DNA of 38,018 nucleotides, from contig JH153419.1 in assembly GCA_000226015.1 (NCBI GenBank), positions 346,341 to 384,358 of the forward strand, in the 5' to 3' direction. Below are positions 23,801 through 35,800 of the stretch, in pieces (within the stretch, counting starts at the first letter, position 1; each line of letters begins with the position of its first letter). The position numbers and the translations under genes are program-made. The notes beneath the pieces are model-generated. The model was not told the origin of the DNA. It worked only from the letters and a program-made list of their open reading frames with translations, and made no database searches. The stretch comes from Mnemiopsis leidyi (lineage: Eukaryota > Ctenophora > Tentaculata > Lobata > Bolinopsidae).

Positions 23801-26800
23801 CACACCAATGGTTCATGACCAAACAATAAGATCATAAATTTGAGGGGCAATCATTCGGTGGGCCCCTGGTTGACAAGCAGTAATCATCCCTGAAATTGCC
23901 AAGCTGACAGATAGCTCTTCCACAACGTAGAGCAAAAAATTAGAGGTGCCCACCTGTCATGACAACCCTCTACAGTAACCCCTTTAAACTAATATACTAT
24001 AATAAGGGATGCCAAAATATTTCCTCAAAGATTTAGGTTGCACTAGGAACAGACGGAGATAAATACAAATGATTTAGGTAGTACTAGGAACAGACAGAGA
24101 TCAGGTACATATCGCACTGGCACAATATAGTTCTGGTTGCTTTCATCCCTTTTTTGCTCATTATTCCAATAAATGGAGAAAGGCTATCTAATTGCCGATA
24201 CAGAACTTTGAAGTTCCAAGACAAACTCAACAGCACCATCAAGTTTAAACCAAATTTTATCAGCCACTTTAGGATGCTTTCACTTTTTGTTCATGAGTCA
24301 GAAAACATCGCTCTGAAGGAAAGCCAGCTTGGTTTCCTTACTTCTTAGAGGGAAAGAAACACCTAGCTAACGAGATCTCTATTTCGGACGACGGCTATCT
24401 CAACTACATATTTAATCTTCAAAAAGACATTCGACAAAATTTCGCCGTTCCAGTAGGTAGCTGGACAGTGGACACTCTATTGCATGTCTTGGAGTGAAAG
24501 TTCAGTGAACTTAGTTCACGTATACAGAGAATCTTCTACAACGGTACGGAAATAGATTCCCAAGAAATCTCGATGGGTAGAAAATTAGGGCTGGAAGGGT
24601 ATTCGGTGCTAGAAAACGATCAGGACTGCTATGGTGGGCTGCTTCAACGATGAAGACATATTTGTAGGTGAACTCTACAAACGCAACATGTTTACCAAAG
24701 AGCTGAGCAACGAAGAAGTCTCAGACTTGTGGGCGGGAGGACTCTGCTTAGAGGTGGAGGCAGCTGCAGTAGGTGGGATGTTCTGAAAACAGTCCCCTAT
24801 TATAAGCAAGTACTGACTAGGAGGCTGCTAGACGATCTTCAGTCCGAGTATAATATTCTAGGTATGGTCGTTTAAATATGCTTTTTTGTGTGGAAAGTTT
24901 TGGTATGTATTGCATGTGTACAATTCTTGGTTCGATGAATCCTTCAAAGTTTGGTCACGTCCAAAGAAATATTTCAACCAATTTTATTTAGATTTTCGTT
25001 TTCAGAGGACTTCCTTGGACAAACGATCACTGGTGGATTTATCCGACATTTAAGGACGCATCTTCCATAAACTGAAAACCGACTTGGACCTATCTCAAAT
25101 GATGATGGGATGCTTTAACTGAAGAAGAATAAAACATTTTAGCATTTTGTAGTTATGATTGTTCAATGATCATTGTAGTGATAACTGCTTTAAGGGGATA
25201 CGATTCTCTTGACCACTTTGCCTACGTTCGGATGTATCATGTAGTGGTCAAGAACAAATGACCATGAGTCACATCACCTCTCAAACTACTACTGTTACTT
25301 CTTGAGGTTGAGAAATGGGAACAGGCAGATGAAAGGTGGCTTGGCATGGGAGGGTTTTAAAAACAGAATTTTTTTTGGGATGTTTTAAAAACAGAATTAT
25401 ATTTAACCCTCACTTACTAAGATATCAGTACATACCTTGTAATACAAATTTCAATGGCTTTTATATTTCTTTTTTCATCTTATCAAATAGTTCGTAGCTT
25501 TTTCTTGCATTCAATTTGTCGATACTTCATGTCACCCCTTAGCAAACATTTTATTTTTTACATATCCTCACTTCTTTTGCGGACCAATAAGCTTGTGAAT
25601 GTAGGTAAGTCATGTGTGGCATGCTCAATTTCCAAGCTAACATGAGTGTTTACCATATACATCAATTATTGATCTTTGTTTATTTTTACTATAGATAATA
25701 TGGGCCTTGGCGATAATTTAACATATGTGAGACTTCGATGACATTTTCAAACTCGAACTGACTGCATATGGACAAGACGCTAACAGACTGACTTAAACTG
25801 ACAGCTAAGTATAGATCCAAGTCTCCCAACACATATACTACACATACTACACAAACCTATCAGCTCACTGAGAAGCTTGTGTTTGAAGTCCGGGGAGGAG
25901 ACCTGCACGAACTGTACGGCAGGGAAAGTGTTTACCACCACCGCCAGGTCGTCACTTAGTACCTGGTCAAACAGGACTATGTCTGACAGGTCCTTGAAGA
26001 CCAGGAGCAGTTCACTCTCTGAGGTAAATAATTTGTGTGATCATGTGTCGGTACTGTGATTTGCTATAACAATAAAGTTGTACTTCCTCACTAATAAGAT
26101 ACATCCTCAGATAATGAAATGGTTTCGACGTAAATGGGGTTCTAGGGGGTACAAAAATTAGACTTGTTAATCTACTACCGCCTCAAACCTGATATTACGG
26201 ACGGTAGGGACAGCTTCTTTATGACTTTAACCCAGCTTTCGACTGAGTTGTCTTCATTGGTCATGTACTTTTTGTTGATCATGACCGGATCATCTGGCAC
26301 ATGAACTATCAGCATGTCTTCGTTCCTGAAATGAGCGGGGAGTTGTCAACTTGATTGCCACGTAAGCTATTGACAATTACAAGAAGGTCAAAGTCGTATT
26401 GATAGATCAGCTTATAAGGAACGAGCTTTGTTTGATAGTTTGTTTTCAACGTTTCATAACAATCAATGCCATAGCTTGCACTTTTGGCTCGATAAACTTT
26501 ATTAGTGATTTACCTCATTCTTGTGAGCAAAACAAGAAAAAGAAATGTCTATGAAATTCAATATATAGTTACATTTTTACATCTACAAATTTGACAGCCT
26601 TTTGCATTTCCAATCACCAAATTCAAATCACTTATAACCATAAACACCAATTAAGTCGAAAATCGAATCGGTTCTCGTGTAGCAAGATTATCCCAATTTG
26701 CTACCTATCAGTGCAGTTTTTACCCTGAGAAATGATCTCAAGCTGGGAACAGAAAGACTGTAAATATAGAAGTTACTCATTATGATCAGTCATAAAATAG

Positions 26801-29800
26801 GAAATTCTGCTGATACACAAATACGTGTTGTTGTGATCTACTAGCCATTTGTTCAGTCGGGCATGCCAGATAAAAAGACAAAGTAGATAACAGTAGCAGG
26901 GATGTTAGCAAGAAAAAACACCAAGGCAGTTGCAACAATTGTGGCCACCCCTTGCCACCTGATAGCACCCCTACTACGTCGGGATTTCCTCCTGCTGGTA
27001 AACAGATGGTGGAGAATAAACATCGTCGTCAACAGCACAACACATGTCGGGATTATGAAGAAGATGAAGACCTTGGCTTTGTCAAGGTTCTTTGACTTTT
27101 TGATTGCAGATCTAAGGAAACTACGTAGTACATGTACAGGAAGACATATCTGAAGCTGATGAAATATTTGGTAACGCCAGGGCAGAAATTCAGACCAAAA
27201 TTTAAACAGAGTGAGCATGTGTTTTGTTCCAGTGTTTGGTCAGGCGAGGAAACTTCAGCATGATAAGCTTGCTGGTGGTCAGCAGACACAAAAAGATGTT
27301 ATTACTCACAGTGGTCACAGAGCTCACAAAATTGAAAGCCAAGAAAAAGTCCCCAAAAATCCACCTGTTTGCAACTACCGATACAAGGGTCGGTTATACC
27401 AGGGACAAGGACTCTGAAATGTCACAAACTACGATATGCTGCATCACCGAGACTGTTAGGGATCCTATTAGGAATCTCCTATTAGGTAGGAGAGAATAAC
27501 GATTGAGAAACGGACTACCAGTTGGATTCAGTGTCCTTCATCAGTCATCTNNNNNNNNNNNTAAAAGCTAAAGAACTTGCAATGGGAAACAAAGGCAATA
27601 CCAAGCCTTGCAACCGACCTAGATGCAAGTGCTGCGAGATGATTTGTGACCATGAGGAACCCAAAGTGAACAACCACCGTGTTAGACCTGCGAGTGGTTC
27701 GTGTACTTCTTACAACATAATCTACATGTTCATATGTTCTCTTTGCGCCAAGCCATACGTCGGAAGAACAGTTAACCAGTTGAACATCCGTACCAACCAA
27801 CATCGTAGTGCATTCTATAAGGTACTTGAACAGTCTAAATCATCACAGCAATCGCTTACTAAATTTGACTGTAAGGATGATGATGATGATATCTATTCTT
27901 TAGGTGTTCATTTGGTAAATGTCCATAGAGTTACTGAGAAATCTGATTTTAATGATACGTATAGAGTGTTAATTCTTGAAAATTGCAGCCCTAAGAGTAT
28001 GGAAGTGCTTGAACATAAATGGATCCACAAATTGAAATCTTTAAGACCGCAAGGGATAAATCGCTCCAACCCTTTCAGTATCCCTTTACTTTAGTTTTCC
28101 TATACCTTGCGGCCAAGTTTCATTATTTTTTTATACTTCTGAGCAATTCTTTTCTTTTGGTCCTCTTAGGCTTTAGGCCTTTTTATTTTGAGGTTTGTCC
28201 AGTTTTACTAACCTGTTTATATTTTTTTTAGCACTAAAGATGTATTTACGAAGATATCATGCTACCGATTAAAAGATTTAATTAAAGTTTCCTACCAACC
28301 TGCTGTTTGCTTGATTTTTGGGAATAATTTCAATCAATATGAACAAATTTACGTAACAGCAGTTGCTGTTTTTCAGCTAATCTAATGAACCATCTGGTAT
28401 TCTGGCAAGACTGATATTCAATAAAGCAGCCCAAATGATAAAATTATCGATCTGTATATGTATAGGGTTTATCTATTTAGCACGATTTTGAGTTACATAA
28501 TAAACTTGTGCTGTATATTTCATTAAGGGCGCCGAGACCATGCTACCGCCTCAATCATCATTCATCACTCATCCATGAAAAAAAAGCGTACATATTCATA
28601 CAATGAAACAAATTTGATTTGATATAAATTATTCGAGACGAACCACTTTTGGTTTTGTGAATTGTGGATTAGATTAAGCACAAATTGTTGCAGCAATATA
28701 TTGTACACTGTACATTGTACAGTATTCTCTAATGAACTATGATTGAAAAATATTCTATTTCAATTAAGAATATCATAGATGAAAAACAGTAATAAAATTG
28801 GGTTCACTATAGAATTGCCCATTATATCTCTAAATAATCCTGATAAGTGTGTTATATCCAATGAGGGGTGAATCAACATACTCTAAGTAGGGGGCTAGAT
28901 GCGCCGCAGTCCGGAATTCACTCAAAACTATATAAGTTCTCCTTATAGCATAGTTCATCGTGAACAAGAAAGTTATAAGTCGGTAGTTTGTACAGTAGTT
29001 GGCGTGATATCGTGAACTCTCATATTTCCAGGTCCGCTCAGAGACGCCGACAAGACATTCTCCAGTTTTCTTGCTATCATCGCAGTTTTCAGCTTGAGGA
29101 AGTTTCTAAAGCTAGGGACAGTAAGACTGTAGATGTAGAAGTTACTCATTATGTTGAGATAGCTAAAGAAATACGAAACTCTACTAAGAAACAGGTAGGT
29201 GCCATAACTCTCGACCATTCTCCGTTCTCGATCTGTCAGGAAAATGAAGTGGGAAAATACGTGGGGGAGTGTGGATACCAAGAAGACAATTGCAGTGGTA
29301 GCTACAGTCACCATCCCCTGCCATCGCATAGTTCCTCCACTTCGATGCGATACTCCCCTTGCTTTGAATAGATGATCTAGAATCATCCCTGTTGATATTA
29401 GGACTGCAAAGGGTGGAATCACATTGAAGATGATCACGGTTGCATTTTCGAATTGCCCGGCCACATCATCTGTCAGCTGAGCTGTGATTATGTAAAACAT
29501 GTACAGAAATACATATCTGTAAGGCATACTGAAGGTAAATATTCCGACAGCTGTGATCGCTACGAACCAGACAAGACCACAAGTTATATGTGCCCTCTTT
29601 TTGTTCCAACGTCTGGTTTGTAGGGGGAACTTTAGAAGGAGAAGTTTGCTAACAGTCAGGAGACATGTCATTACATTGTTAGTCTTTATACTGAGCGAGT
29701 TGATGATGTGGATTAGGGAGTAGTGTCCGAATATGAGGTCCTTGAAAATCCATTTTCCTGCAAAGACTGATGCCACGCTTGGCAGGACAAGAAAAACCGC

Positions 29801-32800
29801 CTGTAAGAGATCGCACACGGCAATGTGTTGCATTATAGCAACTATAAACTTGTTCAGTTTAATAGCATCGTACTTTATTGACGCTATCAGAATGATTGAG
29901 TCCCCGATTAGAGATGATAAAAACACAGTCAGCAAGAAGGAAGCTAATCCGTAACGTTCTGCATCATTCGTCAGGATATGTTCTTCATCAACAATTGGAA
30001 CGGGCATCTTGTGACAGTAACCCTCTGTTCAGCAGAAATGCCTGGATATACAACAAAATTCAAGAGAAACCAGTTTCTACATAATTTTCTGGTCAAATAT
30101 ATTTCGAACATATGTGTGCAATAAAAAGCTGAACATCGTTCCGGTTACTGCTGATATCATATATGTGAGTTTCTAGAATATTTAACGCAATCACTACAGA
30201 AAAATATAGCTGACTCGCTAGAACAATTCTCTAAAATATAATGAACAACAATGTTCCAACATATGGCAGGCATTCAGGCCAGGTGCGAAATCAAGAGTCA
30301 CACATACGATTTATTGTATATATCACATCTGAGGTGGTCGTAAACATTTTAAAACATCCATGGTTCTAACGACAATTTACTGTAGGCGTTAACCAATTAC
30401 AAAAAGGTGGGACACACAGCGTATCTGTGTATGAGCTATAAGATTTGAGTCAGAGTGCCGTAAAAATGTATTGCAATTCACTAGTTCAAATGTTAGAAAA
30501 CTACAACATGTACAATGAACATAAACTAGAAAATATAATATATATTTTATATTTTATAGTTTTCTGACATGTGACTAACAACTTTAAGCTAAAGATTTAA
30601 GTCCGAAAGTAGCAGTTACAAACAGCGTGGAACCTCTTTAAGAGAATTCCACCATGTTAAAAGTACGGGTGAAGTCCAGATCTTGGCCAAGACTCAGGCA
30701 AATCATCTCTCCGTGTAGAGTTATAGCTAGATAGCACTAGCAGTATGGTGAAGTCTTTAGTAGTAGCGGATTTACTGGGGTCTTAAGAAGATCCAGGGGC
30801 AGAGGCTCTGCTTCTCTGAACAGCTCGAGCATGGGATACCATGTTAGGGAGACTTCCGCGTAGGTCTTCGAGATGAGATTCGGAGTTGCATTTCAGGGAG
30901 TTCGGACCTCTTACTACATGTAAAGATCATCTCTTATAGTTACTTACAACACCCCCTTTGGAGGATTTTTTCATTTACCGTCAGGACTGTAGGTTACAAA
31001 TTGTCTTATTTAGGGGTTTTCTTTATATGAAATTGTATTAAATCTTACCCATGCACTCATTTGGAAGTTTGGGTGTAATGATAGCATTTAGGTTTAAATT
31101 AATAAATGCATATTATGATTTGATGATTTTCTAAGGAAAACTGTTAATTGGTGAATCTCTTAGCAATCACCGTAAGTTCCACAAGAGATAATACCGTAAA
31201 ACATGAATTCTGATTCGAATTACGTCTCCAAAGAGAAAAAATGATAGAGAATTTACTGAGAAATCAGATAAATTATTGTAGCTTACTTGGAAATTGATAG
31301 TAAAGCAAAACTATAGTATCAAGAATTTGACCAAAATTAATTCAACATCACAGCATTTTATACTTTCAAGTTTCATATTGATCAAAAACTTCAGAATCGT
31401 ACAGCACTAACTTTAAATTTATGTATTTTACAATCTTCGGTGGGCATTATTACAAATGATCAAAGCATCAAAATCATTAGACATAAAAATAATAACAATT
31501 ATCATATTCCGGATCGAATGGTAGACTTATCTTTCCGAATATCGAGAGTTTGATGGTTTTGTTGAACTTGAGGGTTTCGATGAACTTGATTTGACCTAGA
31601 GAAATTAAAGGTTTCCAGTCGGATTGTCCCGATAGTTGTTTTGCTTGGGAATCTTTCAGACGAGTAATTCTGCAACTCGGTCGTATTGCGAGCTAAAATC
31701 TTACAGTTGACAAATCGTCTGAAGCTGGGGATGGTGAAATAGTAGATGTAAATATTGCACATGATGTTCAAAACAAAAGCGAAGTGGGAAGTCCGCAAGA
31801 GTCCTATTTCCTTTTCATCAAGAACAATCTCAGAAGTAGTGCTTTCAATGGCGATGTAGGCATTTGCAATAAGTGAGGGAATTGCAGCAACACAGAAAAC
31901 AATTGCAGTGATGGAAACAGCAGCCATACCATGCCATCTAACACTCCCCCCAATTCGTCTCGAAACTTTCATAGCCATCCTCAAGTGATAGAGGATTGCA
32001 GTAGTTGAAACCAGGATGATTAAAGTTGGGATCGCATTTATCATCAGAGTAGACCAAACGATGATGTCCCTGGCAACGTCAGACTTAAGGTGACATTGGA
32101 TAAAGTACTCGCAGTAGCTGAAGTACGGTTCACACTGACGGGTGGCAAGCAAGGATCCGTGAAAGACGATTCCAAGAAGCCAGATTGAAGATGAAACCAA
32201 ATGAGCGACCTTTCTTAGGCGTACTTGGCTCGAAACGGGACACTTGATGATATAGAGCTTGCAGACCGTCAAAAAAGCCATCAGAGATCTACTAGAATCG
32301 TGGCCTACTTTAACTAAAAAGTATACTATCACAGATTCGAAACCGAATATCCAAGGATCGGTTATCAAGGAAACAATCGTGGGTAAAATACAAGTAACAG
32401 AAAGTAATAAATCGCAAGCTGCAATGTGCTGCATAATGGTAACTATTAATTTGTTCAGTTTTATAGCGTTGAACCTCGTAGTGGCCACTAGGATGAGAGA
32501 GTCCCCAATGAGAGAAGAGAGACATGCTATGAGTAGATAGAGAACCAGGGCTAGTTTCTCTCCAGCGTTTTCTATCAGATGTTCAGGATTGGTCAAGTTA
32601 CAACAAGTCATGGTGCTCTATCGAAACTGGTGCGGAGAAGTTCGACGAAGGTGGTATGTAGTGCCTTTCTTCAATTTTACGGTCTGATAAATTCGATTGT
32701 TTCCGAAGAATGGATTCGAGTATGCTATTTTCGGGCCAGCTGAGACATTTCAGCTTCTCGAGACACGATAATATCACACAGGTGTACCATCACTGATGTG

Positions 32801-35800
32801 TCAAGGAGAAAGCTCGTGGCTTCTTTTTATGAAAAAATCCTTGATTGAGTTGAAAATCCTTGATTGTTGATTAGTACAGCTCTGAAACGACTGGCTTGGA
32901 AACAACTGGTACACTATATAAGTATAAACTTCATTATAACTTTTAGCGCTAGTTCAAAAAGTGGGCAACCATGAATAACACCACGAAACTTTAAAGTTGC
33001 ATTTAGTCTTACGCTATCAAACTCGGTAGTTGATTCATTATCAAGTCCTCTTCCACTACATTCGAGAGCTTAAGGAGTATAATATATTTCAACACTCAAA
33101 TTATCATTCACCATATCAGCAGATGTTACGATCACTCTGACTAGCCTGTTTGCTAGCGCTTGTCGCAATGAAGTTTGTCCACTTAGCAAATGTAAAGTAT
33201 TTCCATGGACCCACTTTGCAAAAACTGTTAACTGGAGTAATGACTGCCGTGTTACTTGAGTCGGTATCCTTGTTTCTCGGGAGGTATTATCGAGTCTCAG
33301 GTGGATCCAATGTAGCAGACTATCAGGGGAAAGATTAAGATCATCCATGTGTACATGGCACGCTCCACTTTCCTTCAACCAGTCATACATATCGTGGAAG
33401 TTCATGAAGTCATCCTTTGAATCTTCGACTTGACAAGGTTTCTGAAGCTTGGGATTGTGAAGTAGTATATGTAAAAGCCGCACAATATATTCAGTGTCGT
33501 GATAAAATGACAGCATCTTGTGAATATTACTTTTCTGGCGTTCAGAACACCGTCAGTTTCGGAACACTCTATTTGGACATACAGAAACGCTACAAGGTAT
33601 GGCACTGAAACCAAGCAAAAGACGGTCGTGGTTGTTGAAACTGCCACGATGCCGTGCCATCGAATATGCCCTCCACTTTTTCTGGAAACGCTTCTTGCTT
33701 TCCAAAGGTGTAAGAGAATCATTGCTGTGGCAATGATGATGACTAACGTCGGTATCACAAGGGTTGCCAAAGCATGCCAGATGAAAATAGAGCGCTTATA
33801 TGAAGATATCAACTGAAACTCGATAAAATACTCGATATAGCTGAAAAATAAAATGAATCGAGTACATAATAACAGAATACTGTGGTACGCAATAACAGAC
33901 AACCATACAAAGATGCAGACTCCATGGGATATCGCTTTAGTCCATATTGAAGCTTGTAGAGGAAACTTAATAATGAAAAGTTTTACTGCAGCTAACAGAG
34001 CGGTTAGAATTCGGCTGACAGGGAGGCAAACTTCCTTGAAATAATTTACAGGATATTTCAGAAAGTTTCCAAGGGTCCAGGAATTCGCTACCAAGGAAAT
34101 AATCGTCGGCAAGACTAGACTCAAGGAAAGCAATATGTTGCAAGCTGCAATGTGCTGCATTATTGCAACAATAGACTTGTTCAGTTTGATTCCATCGTTC
34201 TTCGTTGAAGCGATAAGAACAATCGTGTCCCCGATCAGAGAAGAAATAAGCACGAAAAACAGATAAAGTACAAGAAAGTATCGCTCTCCGACCTTATTTA
34301 TCTGATGTTCTGTGAAATTGGAAAGAGTCATGATAGTAAAAGACCGTTGCTCTAAAAGTTATTTAAATTACATTCTGATGAGCCCGGTTGAACATCAGCT
34401 TTTTGCGATGTCAAAAGGTCATTCGCTTTTGGGGAGCAGATGTTGGGTCGTTGAGAGCAAACAATTTAAGGTAGGTCGCACGGCAGATATAATAGTAGCC
34501 TGGATCCACTAAGTTACAGGTAGATGATATCGACCGCATGGCGATAAATTGCAATATAATCACAAAATTACAAAAAGATAATATCGCAACATGAGATTTA
34601 CTGCGACAGCGCAAAATAGTACACAAATTGTTTACCAGCAAACAATTTTCTTCACCTCATCACAATTTCGGCACATTCTAAGTCAGGGCTCTGAGCTAAG
34701 CAAGGCTTGAGTGTAAAAATTTCCCCCTCCCTACGAAGGACTCTTTAGCTCTATGGCAACACTGAATAAGCATTACTCAATATCCCTAGCTTTAGACGTC
34801 TTTTCACTTCAGCATAAGGTTTTACACCGGGAAAACTTCAAAATCTTTGAATTTCAAACTGGGAAGAGTAAATCAGTAGAGGTAGATGCTACTCGTGATG
34901 TTGAGAGCTGACATAAAACGAGAGAATTCTTATCAGAACTTATACATCGTCCGGCTCAATCACAGTCTTGCTTTTGATTATAATACAACTTGCAGCTACA
35001 GGAACTGTTGCTGTACAAAAGCGAAGTGGGAAGTCTGCAAGAGACCTATTTCCTTTTCATCAAGAACAATCTCAGAAGTAGTGCTTTCAATGGCGATGTA
35101 TGCATTGGCAATGAGTGAGGGAATCATTGCAGCAACACAGAAAACAATTGCAGTGATGGAAACAGCAGCCAATAGCCATACCATGCCATCATTTCCCCAC
35201 TTCTTCTTGAAACTTTCATAGCCATCCTCAAGTGACAGAGGATTGCAGCAGCTAAAACCAGGATGTAAGAAGGACGGTATGAGATCAAGTGATGGCAGTA
35301 AACAACAATAATAGACATCTTCAAAGTCAAATAGCACCTTACTTTACACTCTTTAAACTATATTTAGAAACGAAAGAAGTCACATATAGTTAAAGACTTG
35401 TTGATCCCCGAGTTTCGTCCTTAAAGTTGACGGAGAAGTTGTTCGCGTTGTCAGCACGTGACAAGTAATCCACCACGTGTCTCATGTGAGACGACAATCT
35501 TTCCGATATTTCCAAAGCTTTTGACAAGATAAATTCTCTAAAGCTGGAAATAGTAAGGCAGTAAATATAAAAGTTGCTCATGATGTTCAGTGTCGGTAAG
35601 AAGTGTGAGATCCTCGCAAATGTGACCTCCGCATTACCTGCTATCTTCTTTAAATCAAACAAATATCGGAGGTAACTGATAGAAAAGGGCAACATGGAGA
35701 AACAGTAAACTAATGCTGTTGCCAGCACAGTCACAACACCCTGCCATCTTATTGTCCCTCCACTTCGCTTTGCTGCCGTTCTGGATTCTCTCAGGTAACG

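Noticed and set aside
24390-24610. Ubiquitin-like domain
   Set aside because: The segment around RIQRIFYNGTEI resembles ubiquitin-like folds at first sight. The following DQDCYGG and FVGEL landmarks fit pentraxin/LamG better.
33070-33214. C-terminal continuation of the host exon d frame (KWVHGNTLHLL onward)
   Set aside because: It stays open past the donor by chance. Splicing at 33215 joins exon e in phase and restores a thioredoxin-like strand.
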